Shown here: piece after piece, positions 54,969 through 64,000 of the stretch
How positions within the stretch are numbered: position 1 is the first letter of the stretch
Layout of the letters: every line of letters starts with the position of its first letter
DNA from: Nitrospira sp.
Lineage (GTDB): Bacteria > Nitrospirota > Nitrospiria > Nitrospirales > Nitrospiraceae
Length of the DNA: 64,000 bases
Direction: 5' to 3'
Assembly: GCA_018242725.1 (NCBI GenBank)
Contig: JAFEBI010000009.1
Span: 1 to 64,000 of the forward strand
Notes under the pieces: generated by a model
The model's input: the letters and a program-made list of their open reading frames with translations, nothing else
The model's database searches: none
What the model was told of the DNA's origin: nothing
Translations under genes and position numbers: made by a program

Positions 54969-56537
54969 CTATGAGAGTTCAAGGTGATACCGATTCAATG
55001 TCGTGGCTTTCTGGCGTTCGAGATGAGAGAGTGATTTATTGTAATCCACAATGGCCCGCAGCTCGTGACCTTGAGCTGTCGCAAGATCCCGTTGGAATTC
55101 AAGTACAAAACGAGTGGTGCTGAGTCCCACCTTTAACCGTTCCATTTCGGTTTGGAGTTGTTTCTCCGCGAGGAGACGCGCCGAACGAGTGGTTTCGATA
55201 CGCTGAAAGTCGGTTTGTACGCGACGCATGGCCTCGCGTACCCCGAGAATAATTTGATGCCGGACATTTGTCAGCACGACTTCGGCGTTTCTGGCTTCCA
55301 GTTGGCGCTTGTGGTACGTGCTCATGGCGGAACGGTTACCCAGCGGGTAGCTCAGGACGAGCCCGGCGCCATAGTTGTAGAAATCGCCACTGAAGTTTCT
55401 ATTGAACGAGTTGCCATAGTCATTTCCCAAACCAACGAGCCCTATCGTTCCCTGGACCGAGAGGGTGGGAAGTAACTGATTGCGGGCAAACTGTGTATTC
55501 AATTCGCTGGATTCGACATTCTTCTTGGCCTGAGCAATTTCAGGTCGCTGTTCGATCGCAGTCTCAATCGCTTCTTCGAGATTGAGAGTCTCAAAGAAGG
55601 TTATAGGAGCATCGACGGGTATAAGACGTACGTGTCGACGTAACTCACTTTCACCAGGGTTCAGAAGTGTCCGCAATTGATCCTCCTCATCACGAACGGC
55701 CTTTTCGGCCAACAAGACTTGTTCGACTCTTGACGCAACCGCTGTCTCAGCCTGGAGAACATCCATGACCGACATCATACCGACTTTGGCCTTGATTCGA
55801 TTCGCGGCAAGGAGTTCTTCCGCTGCCTTCAACGCTGATCGAGCAACCTGTACATTTCCCTGGGAAAACACCAGTTCCCAATAGTGTTGTTCGACGGAGG
55901 CAATGACGGTCAAGACTCGATCGTGAAAGATATGCTGCTCCACCGCCGCATGGTTTTGGGCCACTTTGATGGAAGTCTTGTTGATTCCAATTCCGGCATT
56001 CTTCAGCAGCGGTTGGGTAACGGTAAATGACAATCCACTGGTCCAGGCAGGGTTAAACAAAAATCCGGTAGCGAGGTCTTGATTGACGCTGTTCCTGGAA
56101 GGACTATAGCTCATGTCAATATTTCCACCGGTCAAGAGGTTTGTTGAGGCATCGATGGTCAGTGAATGACTACGCTGATCGAAGGTCGTGGTTTGGTCGA
56201 GTTGAAAGCCCGTGGCTCCGAACACGGGTCGATTGAGCGGATCGACAGTCCGGTTATATCGCCCATTCACACTTACGGTCGGATCGAATTTCGCTTGTTC
56301 GATCACAATCTCGGCTAACCGGCTTTCTTTGGTGTGGCGGCTGAGGCTGATGTCGAGGTTATTCTGGAGCGCCCGAACAGCGGCGTCCGCTAGTGAGACA
56401 CTTTCCTGGCGTTCTGGTGGAGTGAGTTGGGCGGACGCTATCGTCATATTCCAGCCTAGCCACGGAGAGAATATCCCCCATATGCCGATGATGATGGAGG
56501 GGATCACTCTAGTGTGAACTAACCGGCTGTCATCCAT
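54969..56537 (-). CDS. TolC-family outer-membrane channel protein
   Basis: This 522-residue protein has a signal peptide (cut after ASA) and two OEP repeats. Each has the usual helix start, SLADAAVRALQNNLDISLSR and LEEAIETAIEQRPEIAQAKK, and beta segments with FNPAWTSGLSFTVTQPLL and YGAGLVLSYPLGNRS. It would form the outer-membrane duct for the ABC/HlyD exporter genes upstream on the same strand. The upstream frame starts with TTG; I chose the ATG at 56537 with GGAGG six bases upstream. It begins 108 bases after the ABC gene ends. Confidence 0.9.
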   Translation of the reverse strand: MDDSRLVHTRVIPSIIIGIWGIFSPWLGWNMTIASAQLTPPERQESVSLADAAVRALQNNLDISLSRHTKESRLAEIVIEQAKFDPTVSVNGRYNRTVDPLNRPVFGATGFQLDQTTTFDQRSHSLTIDASTNLLTGGNIDMSYSPSRNSVNQDLATGFLFNPAWTSGLSFTVTQPLLKNAGIGINKTSIKVAQNHAAVEQHIFHDRVLTVIASVEQHYWELVFSQGNVQVARSALKAAEELLAANRIKAKVGMMSVMDVLQAETAVASRVEQVLLAEKAVRDEEDQLRTLLNPGESELRRHVRLIPVDAPITFFETLNLEEAIETAIEQRPEIAQAKKNVESSELNTQFARNQLLPTLSVQGTIGLVGLGNDYGNSFNRNFSGDFYNYGAGLVLSYPLGNRSAMSTYHKRQLEARNAEVVLTNVRHQIILGVREAMRRVQTDFQRIETTRSARLLAEKQLQTEMERLKVGLSTTRFVLEFQRDLATAQGHELRAIVDYNKSLSHLERQKATTLNRYHLELS

Positions 56538-56645
56538 CATACCCCTCCGCAATCCTATCGCCGTCGATCCAGGCTAAGAGGAATATCGAATTACTCGCCA
56601 GCGTCGATGGAAATGATGGGAGCCTGAACATGTCCATTCGATACG

Positions 56646-58784
56646 TCATGGGTGCGCGATGACGACTAAGGTAGATACACGGGATAGCGCGCATTGGAGA
56701 CATTGCGTCAATGTTTCAGGATCAAGCGCAGCGAAACTTTCGTCCAAGATCACCAATTCAGCCTTCTGCAGTAAGGTCCGCGCCAGAAACAGCCGACTTC
56801 GTTCGCCATGCGAGAGTTGCCATCCGGTCTCGCCGACCATCTGCATCAACCCGGACGGCATGCGTTTCAAGAGATCGCCAAGGCCAAGCTCCTCACACAC
56901 TTGTTTGGCATCGGCCAGGTCGGCAGCAGTCGGCGGCCACTGGCGGCCCATGAGCAGATTGAACGCCACCGTACCGGTTAAAATATGATTCTCATGGAAT
57001 TGCGACGCGGCCGTGCTTAACCGTCGCCAGCCCTGTCCCCAGGTAGCCCGATCCAATCCATTGAGCATCAGCAAGCCGGAATCCGGCTGGCGCAAGCCCA
57101 CAAGCAACGCCGCCAACGTCGACTTCCCACTACCGGATGCGCCTTCCAGCAACACTCGATCACCATGGTAAATCGTCAGCGTGCATCCATTCAGCACCGG
57201 ATCGCCTGGCCGCCCATAGTGATAGCCCACATCACGAGCATGGATGCACACACGCTTGGCCCCATCGTCTCCCGGACTATTTGATTGCCGATAGGCGCGG
57301 GGAACTGGCTGGTGTCCTGTGTCAGATTGAGAAGCAGCTGTGAAGAGCGGCCCCATGATATCCCAGGCCACAGCCGCACGCGCCAGAGAGGCAAGACTCG
57401 ATCCGATCTCGCCGAATGCCCGCTGCGCCAACGACAGGCCACCCAAACTCACGGCCAGTCCCATCACATCCACGCGACCCCAGATCAGCGCAGGAACCAA
57501 CCCCAGCATGCCGACGATCAACCATCCCCGAGAGATTCCCCATGATAAGGGAACAAGCGCCTTGTCGAAATCCGCCGACAGATGGAGAAATCGCTCCACG
57601 CTCTGATCGTCGCGGACATGGCGTGCCTCAGGAGCTTCTTGGGCCAACCGCGTGCGATGACCCACCATCTGTTCGATTAGCTCATGGGTGAGATGAATCC
57701 GCGCATGGGTCCATCGGCGCAGACGGTGGAAGTACAACCAACAGGCGGCTAATGTGCCGGCCACCCACACAACGAGCACCAGCACATGCCACAGTCCACC
57801 GGCACCCCACGCAAGCACCCAAGCCGCGATGCTCAATTCGATCGCGGCGACCATGACTGAGAAACCGCCATTGAGCGCCAGCGATTCCAACGCCTGCGAC
57901 TCCATCACCTGTCCCAATAACTGACCGACGCCTTTTCGACGGACTTCGTCCATATTCATCTGCAACGCACCCGACAAAAGCCGCTGCTTCAGCAGGACTC
58001 CAAAATCGATCGCAAATAGGCCTTGAAGCCAGGTGCCTACCAACTGGATGGGCACGAGCAGCAGCAACAGCAGTACCCAAGCGACGAGCCAGCCATAATC
58101 GAATCGTCCGTCCAACGCGCCTTGACCGATCACCGTCCATCCAAGCATCTCGATGAGATACAACGCGCTGAAGACTGCCAACATGGCTGATGCGCGACGC
58201 GGCATGCGCACCCACAACAACTGCGACCAAAACGATCGTGTGGGAGGCATCCGCAGCGTCCAACATCCCTCCACACGTGTCCCAGCCACCCGCTCCTGCA
58301 CGAGGAAGCGAGTGACCTCCGCTCGGTTCTTCAAGGGAATGTTGGCCTGCCGTACGAGCGCCTCGACATCCGTCCTCACCGGGCTCTCCACCTCGGCACA
58401 GAGGGTGTCCCGCATGACGCTCAGTGGGTAGCGTCGCACTCTCAGATCGGGTCCGATGAGCCACACATGTCGAACCGTCGCCTTCAAGAGTAATAAGATT
58501 GACGACTCACATGCCTGTCGATGTCGCAGCAGCGCCGGACCGGCATTGCGAAGCACGTCGGCATAGTCCGCCACCGTCGACTCGACGGATTCCATTTCGA
58601 TACCGACGCGCGCACAGAGCCATTCCAACCACGACTCGAATTCACCGTGGCCGGCTTGTTCGACCGCCGGCGCAGGCGCGGATGTCCTGGCCTGATCTGG
58701 GCGCAGGCCCGCCCGTCTTGCCAACACCTCGATCGCCTCCGGCAGTCGAGCAACAGGCCAGGCCATGGCAGCTGCATCATGCAT
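56646..58784 (-). CDS. ABC exporter with N-terminal C39-like domain, no catalytic Cys
   Basis: This 712-residue half-size exporter has an N-terminal domain (1-210, with VADYADVLRNAGPALLRH and LLLKATVRHVWLIGPDLRVRRYPL) that looks like a C39-like fold without the catalytic Cys. Then come five or six membrane helices and an ATPase: Walker A GASGSGKS near 545, LSHGERSRLFLARTLL as signature (His in place of the first Gly), Walker B LVILDESFAALDPET. It ends at VIAHP, just after the switch His, about 30 residues shorter than most. Its ATG overlaps the preceding C39-ABC stop by eight bases, so the two likely form a heterodimer. An upstream in-frame start at 59018 would lie inside the other gene and was rejected. 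Confidence 0.85.
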   Translation of the reverse strand: MHDAAAMAWPVARLPEAIEVLARRAGLRPDQARTSAPAPAVEQAGHGEFESWLEWLCARVGIEMESVESTVADYADVLRNAGPALLRHRQACESSILLLLKATVRHVWLIGPDLRVRRYPLSVMRDTLCAEVESPVRTDVEALVRQANIPLKNRAEVTRFLVQERVAGTRVEGCWTLRMPPTRSFWSQLLWVRMPRRASAMLAVFSALYLIEMLGWTVIGQGALDGRFDYGWLVAWVLLLLLLVPIQLVGTWLQGLFAIDFGVLLKQRLLSGALQMNMDEVRRKGVGQLLGQVMESQALESLALNGGFSVMVAAIELSIAAWVLAWGAGGLWHVLVLVVWVAGTLAACWLYFHRLRRWTHARIHLTHELIEQMVGHRTRLAQEAPEARHVRDDQSVERFLHLSADFDKALVPLSWGISRGWLIVGMLGLVPALIWGRVDVMGLAVSLGGLSLAQRAFGEIGSSLASLARAAVAWDIMGPLFTAASQSDTGHQPVPRAYRQSNSPGDDGAKRVCIHARDVGYHYGRPGDPVLNGCTLTIYHGDRVLLEGASGSGKSTLAALLVGLRQPDSGLLMLNGLDRATWGQGWRRLSTAASQFHENHILTGTVAFNLLMGRQWPPTAADLADAKQVCEELGLGDLLKRMPSGLMQMVGETGWQLSHGERSRLFLARTLLQKAELVILDESFAALDPETLTQCLQCALSRVSTLVVIAHP

Positions 58785-61584
58785 GGTCACCCATCTCGCT
58801 TCCGACAGCGGATCGGCTGGTCCACGTCGATGTGATCTCATTGGGCGAGCCCATTTCCCGCACCTGTCCCCGGTCCAGCCGGAGATGACGCCACTGCGCC
58901 CCGGCCCACAGCTCGTGGCGAGCGGTCTTATCTGCGTCGAGGAGTGCGCGATACCGTGAGGTCGGCATAGCCGCAAGTTGTTCGGGCAATCCATCTTCGA
59001 CGATGCCTCCGTTTTCAATCACCACCACACGGTCGAACGCCTGTGTCTCAGCCACGTCGTGGGTGACGCAGAGCAGGGTCGCGCCATTCCAGGATGCCCT
59101 CGCTTGCACGAGATGCCGATGACGTTGCGCTCGATCCAATCCGCGAAAGGGCTCATCCAGTAAAACCAGACGCGCCGCAGCCTGCCACATGGCACGCGCT
59201 AGACGCACGCGCTGACCTTCGCCACCGGAGAGCTGTGCGCCTCCCTCGCCCAACGGACTTTGAAGTCCATCCGGCAGACGCGCGATCATCTGTGTGAGGT
59301 CGGTTCGTTCCAGCAAGGAACCTAACTCCGACAACTGCTCAGTCTGATGACCGTATGACACATTCTCCAACAGTGATCGATTCCAGAGCTGGATTGCCGG
59401 ATCGACCCATGCCGTTTCTCGACGCAGTGCCCTCACCTTCGCCTCTGAAAGCGGTTGCCCATCGACCAAGACCGAGCCGGCGGCGGCCCGATGCCAGCCC
59501 AAGAGCAGCCCGAGCACACTCGACTTCCCGGCGCCGGACGGTCCTACAATCGCCAGATGTTCTCCCGGACGAACATGCAGCGTGATGTCGTGCAAGATCG
59601 TATGTCCAGCCGCGACCACCGTGACGCCATACAGCTCAATCTCCACGCCGGTGAGAGGTTTGACGGATGACGTCATACCCTTCTCATCTGACCGATCTTT
59701 CGATGATTCGAGAAGCGCGAGATCAGATCCGGCCGCCGTGTCACTCGGCGCATTGAGCGGTTCGAGCAAGCGCATGACGATGTTGCGGTGCGCAGGATAT
59801 TGCAGCGCCATCGTCGCGAGTCCTTTGCCCAGTGCCGGCAGCTTGAGCGCCCAATAGACCAACAATAAGAGGCTACCCGTCACACCGACCAGATACAGAT
59901 GCTGCAAGACCAGCACGCCGATCAGCACAGCGGCGACCAGCGAGAGACTTCCCTGCACGAGGAGCGAGAGGTTCAGGAGTCGTCGAGAGGCACGCGCCCA
60001 CTCGGTCAACAGGCCTTCGTGCTCGCGGCGAACCGATCGCTCGGCGGAATGGGTCTGGATCGGCGCGCTTCCGCGCAACGCATCCAATGAGAAGCCGTAC
60101 AAGGCTGCCGCGTGGCCACGTAACCGCAGATCGCCTTCACGCATCGGTTGTTGCGCAACGACGGCAAGCCCGAGCGACAGACCGACCAACGTCGCTGCCA
60201 GCGGCAAGCTGTGTGGCGCAATGAGTCCAATTCCTACCAACGTAAAAAGCACCTCCCAACAGGACTGGACGAGATGCACGGCCAACGCGGGCAAGCCACG
60301 TACCAGTGCCAGACTATGACTGCGCTCTGCCATGTCGGAGATCGGGCGACTGTGTAGATAGCGGTCATGGAGTGTGGGAAGCTTCTGAAGGAGGGCGACT
60401 CGGAGTCGAGTTTCCAAGTGTCGTCCCAACCGCAAAGACTCACTCAGAATGGGCAACTCACAGGCCCAGAGCAACACGAGAAACGACAGCAGCGCTCCAA
60501 CCGCAAACAGACGCTGACTGGCTACCGTAAACACGGTGGCCAACTCAAAGAGGCCGCGAAAGAGGATCGACTCGATGAGCACTGCCCCGACCCCAAGACC
60601 GATCGCGCCCAGCAACGCAAGCGGCGTGAGCACGCCCTCACCGCGCATCAAGAGCATCAACTCCCGCAGGGGACGCACAGGCTGCTCGTTCAACGCGGCG
60701 GCCAATTCCGGCGCCAGTCCAGTCTTGATCTCGACCGTCGACGTTGATGGAGGTATCTCAGGCAATCGTCCACGAATGCGGAGGAGCACGGCGCCGCGGA
60801 GGATTACCCGGCTGACATCACCCTGCGTATTCGCTGGAACGACCGACCAATAAGAGGCCGGCACAGCTGGGCAGGCACCTGGTGAGTATTCTTTCGCCTG
60901 TGCGATGAAACGTTCAAGCAGCCGCACCGCCTGTACCCCACGTCGGAGTCCACCGAAAGTCGTGAGACGCTCGATCATCCGTGCCGCCGCATCAAGTTGA
61001 GCCAAGGCCTGCCACGTTCCCTGCTCTTTAACCTGCTGAATCTGCCGCACCGCATCCGTCGCGGTGGCGCCGAGCCCACGCAAGCGAGCCGAAAGCATAT
61101 CGACCGCTTCATCGGAGGTGGCCCAGGTGTACCACTCGGCTGCTTCAACCGGGAGACTATGTAGATGGAGTTGCCGCGCGAAGCGATCACAGCTTACCCA
61201 TCGGCGTCCCACTGCGGGATCCATCAGTTGCAACCACCGTCCAACCCGCCGCCAGACGATGACAAAATGCAGGAGGCCGCTGGCCTGCTGGACGACCACT
61301 AACGCCGGCAGCGCCTTGGTTTCAGGAAGCCATAGGTCGTCCGGCGGCAGCATGACCTGCTCGGCGTCCAACCCAAGCCGGCGCGCGACCGCTTCAACGA
61401 CATCGATCGACGTCCCATCGACATCAGTTTGGCACGCTTCGCGAAGCCGGCCATAGCTGGCCGGAATATGGAACCCTTCAAGTAAACAGGTCAGCGCCGC
61501 AGGCCCACAGTCCATCGCGGAGGTCTGCACCATCTCAGGTATCCACCAGCGACGTGTCTGTGCGGCATGTATCGATCGCGTCAT
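58777..61584 (-). CDS. C39 peptidase-containing ABC transporter
   Basis: This 935-residue exporter cleaves a leader peptide and pumps the cargo. The C39 domain has all catalytic positions: Gln20, Cys26 in SAMDCGPAAL, His106 in GLLHFVIVW and Asp122 in QLMDPAVG. An extra stretch of about 150 residues separates it from the membrane domain (about 310-600). The ATPase has Walker A GPSGAGKSS near 680, LSGGEGQRVRLARAM, Walker B LVLLDEPFRGLD and the switch His in VTHD, then a 75-residue tail. It is like the peptidase/ATP-binding protein of NHLM-type bacteriocin systems. ATG overlaps the hlyD stop (ATGA). Confidence 0.93.
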   Translation of the reverse strand: MTRSIHAAQTRRWWIPEMVQTSAMDCGPAALTCLLEGFHIPASYGRLREACQTDVDGTSIDVVEAVARRLGLDAEQVMLPPDDLWLPETKALPALVVVQQASGLLHFVIVWRRVGRWLQLMDPAVGRRWVSCDRFARQLHLHSLPVEAAEWYTWATSDEAVDMLSARLRGLGATATDAVRQIQQVKEQGTWQALAQLDAAARMIERLTTFGGLRRGVQAVRLLERFIAQAKEYSPGACPAVPASYWSVVPANTQGDVSRVILRGAVLLRIRGRLPEIPPSTSTVEIKTGLAPELAAALNEQPVRPLRELMLLMRGEGVLTPLALLGAIGLGVGAVLIESILFRGLFELATVFTVASQRLFAVGALLSFLVLLWACELPILSESLRLGRHLETRLRVALLQKLPTLHDRYLHSRPISDMAERSHSLALVRGLPALAVHLVQSCWEVLFTLVGIGLIAPHSLPLAATLVGLSLGLAVVAQQPMREGDLRLRGHAAALYGFSLDALRGSAPIQTHSAERSVRREHEGLLTEWARASRRLLNLSLLVQGSLSLVAAVLIGVLVLQHLYLVGVTGSLLLLVYWALKLPALGKGLATMALQYPAHRNIVMRLLEPLNAPSDTAAGSDLALLESSKDRSDEKGMTSSVKPLTGVEIELYGVTVVAAGHTILHDITLHVRPGEHLAIVGPSGAGKSSVLGLLLGWHRAAAGSVLVDGQPLSEAKVRALRRETAWVDPAIQLWNRSLLENVSYGHQTEQLSELGSLLERTDLTQMIARLPDGLQSPLGEGGAQLSGGEGQRVRLARAMWQAAARLVLLDEPFRGLDRAQRHRHLVQARASWNGATLLCVTHDVAETQAFDRVVVIENGGIVEDGLPEQLAAMPTSRYRALLDADKTARHELWAGAQWRHLRLDRGQVREMGSPNEITSTWTSRSAVGSEMGDHA

Positions 61585-62771
61585 GAGCGGGATTCGGCCA
61601 CGAGGCCGCTTGATTGCGCCGGGTTCGTCAAGAGTTGCCCAACCGTGCGCAGGGTTAACGTCAAGGGCGTCACATGATCGACTTCAACCTCAACTGTGCC
61701 AGGCAGACCATGTTGAAGCGGGAGCAGGAACGTCGTCTGCGCAGCGGGCGCGAGTTCAACGCGGACACGTCCTGCGCGGATTTCGCTCGCCACCCGTGTG
61801 ACGGTTGCCGCAATGCTCCCATACTGTACCCAGGAGTAGCCGTCGAGTCGTACGCGCGCAGCCTGACCGGAATGCATGCGTCCCAGCACACGGGCCGGAG
61901 CAAATTCGGCCACGATCCTGAGCTGGCCTTGTGGAATGATGCTCCCGACCACGCCTCCGGTCTCGACGAAGGCTCCGAGATTGAGTACCGCCACTTCTCC
62001 CAATACACCGGAAATCGGTGCGCGAATCACGTGTTTCTCAATGTCTTGCTTGAGGCGCGCGATGGTCGCGGTGGAAAGCTCGCGCTGGCCTTCCAGCGCG
62101 GCGGCTTCTCGCCGCAACGATTCCAACGAGGCCTGCTTGTCATGTCGTTTACCCGACGCTTCGGCCGTCAAACGGTTGATCTCGTGAGAAAGGGCGTCGG
62201 CTACTGCTTGTGTTTTCTCTGCTTCCGTCTTGGCACGCAGGAAATCCACTTCCGTGATGATCTGGACATTCAACAGTTGCGCCATCCGTTGCGCTTGGTC
62301 CTTCGCGAACGACGCAGCGGACCGTGCTTCGTGAAAGCGAGCCTGCGCATGTTGAAGACCGCTCACCGCGGCGCCTTGTTCTTGCTCCACGGCTCGTTCG
62401 CTGTCCGCCAGCTGTCGCGCGAGCGCCGCCAATTGCGGGGGAATCGCCGCGAGCCTCGCCTCTTCCTCTTGCAGCCGCAGACGTTCGACCCGCGCATCGA
62501 GCTCGATCAGACTCTCGCCGGCCTCCACCGATTTGCCGAGCTTCATGGATGTGGCAGCCACCTTCCCGGCGATGGAGGCAGTCACCGCATGCGCCGCCTG
62601 TTCCACCTCCACTCGGCCGGTTTGTGAGACTTCGTACAACGTCACGTTCACCAGTACAAACCAGCCGAGCCAGGCCCCGAACAGGATCGCCACTAACCCC
62701 CAGGCACAGAGTGCGAACCGGGATGTGTCACGAGCTAACGAACGAATCGTGCGAGAAAATGGCGTGGCCAT
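61581..62771 (-). CDS. HlyD-family membrane-fusion adaptor
   Basis: This 396-residue adaptor has one N-terminal span (LCAWGLVAILFGAWLGWFVLV), a barrel-sandwich/lipoyl start (GRVEVEQAAHAVTASIAGKV, KLGKSVEAGESLIELDA), a coiled-coil hairpin of about 150 residues with many Ala, Glu and Arg, and the second lipoyl half (HVIRAPISGVLGEVAVLNLGAFV). It bridges the C39-ABC in the inner membrane to the TolC-like channel. AAGGA lies before the ATG. Order on the strand is hlyD, C39-ABC, ABC, tolC, all tightly packed. Confidence 0.92.
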   Translation of the reverse strand: MATPFSRTIRSLARDTSRFALCAWGLVAILFGAWLGWFVLVNVTLYEVSQTGRVEVEQAAHAVTASIAGKVAATSMKLGKSVEAGESLIELDARVERLRLQEEEARLAAIPPQLAALARQLADSERAVEQEQGAAVSGLQHAQARFHEARSAASFAKDQAQRMAQLLNVQIITEVDFLRAKTEAEKTQAVADALSHEINRLTAEASGKRHDKQASLESLRREAAALEGQRELSTATIARLKQDIEKHVIRAPISGVLGEVAVLNLGAFVETGGVVGSIIPQGQLRIVAEFAPARVLGRMHSGQAARVRLDGYSWVQYGSIAATVTRVASEIRAGRVRVELAPAAQTTFLLPLQHGLPGTVEVEVDHVTPLTLTLRTVGQLLTNPAQSSGLVAESRS

Positions 62772-62855
62772 GGCGGTCGTCCTTCGTTAAAACATCACGC
62801 CGGAAGACTGGGACAGACACCGGCAAGGCGGAGCCTGTCCCCTGTTAGTCCGATC

Positions 62856-64000
62856 TTAGTCTTTCGAGCGCGGATAGTGACCAGGCCGCATGGGAGATTT
62901 CCCATGCTCGCTCGGCTCTTTCGCCACATAATTAGCATGGCACTGCCCTCGCGGCGTGAAGACAGCATCGTGCGGATCTAACTGTAAGAATGTCGTCAAT
63001 GCTGTCGGAAACCCCTGAGCGCCGACCGCTGGCAGCACGCGGGTACCGTCCGTATCACGACCGTCTTGTGGGAGCCTGATCTCCGGGTGATCGAACGGCG
63101 CTTGCTGGTACTTGACGCGACGGTCGGTGAGCGAGACCAGAAAATCGACGAGTTGTTCTTCTTCTCGCTCACTGAATCCGATGGGAGCGATAGTGGGGTC
63201 GACATCGTCGAAGTTGAAGCTACAGAAATTCCCCCCACGACTGTAGAACTGCACCACCTGCCGCAAGGTCGCCATGCCGCCGTTATGGAAGTAAGGACCG
63301 GTCAGTTCGACATTACGTAATCCTGGAGTCTTGAAAGCGCCGTCCACGGCCACTCGTTGAAACCGACGCTTGATCGGTTCATCGGGATCGCAGAACCCGT
63401 TCCCGTTCTTGTCGCGACAGACTGGTAATCCAAGATCTTCATCACGAGCTGGAATGCGATCGTTCCCGACGATCGGAAACGGGATGGGACTCACGCCGGG
63501 AAGTTGATCGGCGAGTCGCGCGAACAGAGCCTGTCGCGAAAATGCGGCCGGGGAATCAGGCGGTACACCAAGATCCCCTCGTCCCAGTTCATCGGTGGTC
63601 GGCGTGATCCCGATATTGAAAAACCCTTTGTCGTACAAGGCGACGCCTCGCTTCATCGCCTTGGCGCCGATCACGTGCTCGCCTCCCTTGGTGTTGCGCA
63701 CCGATGCGGTCGTCAACTCCGGACCGGCATGACAGTGGATACAACGCCCTTCTCCCGCGAAGAGGTTCAATCCGGCAAGTTCCGACTTGCCGAACCCTTC
63801 ATGGAAAGATCCTGTTTCCATCCAGCGATCGAAGGATGTTTCGTCCGCCACGAGTGTGGCTTCGTAGAGCCCCACGGCGAGACCAAAGTAAAAGCCGAAG
63901 TTGGCCTCCATATGACTCAGCTCGCCAATCGGCGTGGGTATCGTGATCGGCGAGTTCCAGTACTTTGCCACGAATGCTTTTTTGATCATGGCTTCGTAGC
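62856..64000 (-). CDS. Di-heme cytochrome c peroxidase/MauG-family protein (5' end outside window)
   Basis: The reading frame runs out of the window; at least 380 C-terminal residues are seen. Typical are MEANFGFYFGLAVGLYEATLV, GLNLFAGEGRCIHCHAGPEL with a CxxCH heme site, VDGAFKTPGLRNVELTGPYFHNGGM and a late QLVDFLVSLTDRRVKY. One CxxCH is visible; the first heme site must lie upstream of the window edge. DKNGNGFCDPDE resembles a calcium loop inserted between them. Family members reduce peroxide or oxidise protein side chains (MauG, MbnH). It lies 84 bases before hlyD on the same strand and may be cotranscribed. Confidence 0.88.
   Translation of the reverse strand, partial: YEAMIKKAFVAKYWNSPITIPTPIGELSHMEANFGFYFGLAVGLYEATLVADETSFDRWMETGSFHEGFGKSELAGLNLFAGEGRCIHCHAGPELTTASVRNTKGGEHVIGAKAMKRGVALYDKGFFNIGITPTTDELGRGDLGVPPDSPAAFSRQALFARLADQLPGVSPIPFPIVGNDRIPARDEDLGLPVCRDKNGNGFCDPDEPIKRRFQRVAVDGAFKTPGLRNVELTGPYFHNGGMATLRQVVQFYSRGGNFCSFNFDDVDPTIAPIGFSEREEEQLVDFLVSLTDRRVKYQQAPFDHPEIRLPQDGRDTDGTRVLPAVGAQGFPTALTTFLQLDPHDAVFTPRGQCHANYVAKEPSEHGKSPMRPGHYPRSKD

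Noticed and set aside
61674..62627. Open frame of 317 codons on the plus strand opposite hlyD
   Set aside because: HlyD is well supported on the other strand; the antisense product is Arg/Cys/His-rich without motif or ribosome binding site.
1..64000. CRISPR arrays, insertion sequences, prophage or rRNA
   Set aside because: No regularly spaced repeats, transposase, integrase, phage structural genes or rRNA segments were recognised.

Overview
The window looks like chromosome from a Gram-negative, hopanoid-making bacterium, most probably a Nitrospira-type nitrite oxidizer. That is an inference from gene content: squalene-hopene cyclase with HpnG, the non-mevalonate isoprenoid genes ispH, dxs and ispG, an Mla lipid-transport operon, and a large glycogen/trehalose/GlgE cluster. 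No ribosomal or nitrite-oxidation marker lies in the window, so the taxonomy is not proven. Most genes start with ATG after a clear purine-rich ribosome binding site, and many neighbours overlap by 4-8 bases.

Layout. (1) 1-2200: a decayed VapBC toxin-antitoxin pair and a cation/proton antiporter. (2) 2.7-32.8 kb: an alpha-glucan and trehalose region. It holds glgX, treZ, a MscS channel, glgB, a YihY membrane protein, a run of small envelope/stress proteins (PilZ, YtxH, zinc ribbon, DUF4398 lipoprotein, OmpA lipoprotein), a sugar-nucleotide pyrophosphorylase, a free CBM48 protein, a TetR regulator, treY, glgE, maltokinase, a DUF5752 protein, treS, treT, a further glycosyltransferase, a second channel-like protein, two lipoproteins and a GH13 alpha-glucosidase. 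Together these allow trehalose to be made or consumed by TreY/TreZ, TreS and TreT, and alpha-glucan to be built from trehalose through TreS, maltokinase and GlgE, then branched by GlgB and debranched by GlgX. (3) 33.0-35.6 kb: a B12-binding radical SAM protein translationally coupled to an unrecognised 331-residue protein. (4) 36.0-41.7 kb: ispH, smc and rlpA. (5) 42.0-53.2 kb: a small membrane protein, then shc-hpnG-mlaE-mlaF-mlaD-mlaC-outer-membrane barrel behind one good promoter, then dxs and ispG. (6) 53.3-54.8 kb: a GT87-like membrane protein and a tRNA-Cys with its own promoter. (7) 55.0-64.0 kb, all on the minus strand: a di-heme peroxidase/MauG-type enzyme (cut by the window edge), an HlyD adaptor, a C39-peptidase ABC exporter, a second ABC protein and a TolC-like channel.

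The best candidates for undescribed biology are the C39/dual-ABC export operon, which has no visible peptide substrate but a heme enzyme just upstream, and the radical SAM/unknown-protein pair. The concentration of trehalose and maltose-1-phosphate routes with embedded channels is also unusual. No CRISPR array, insertion sequence, prophage or rRNA was seen.
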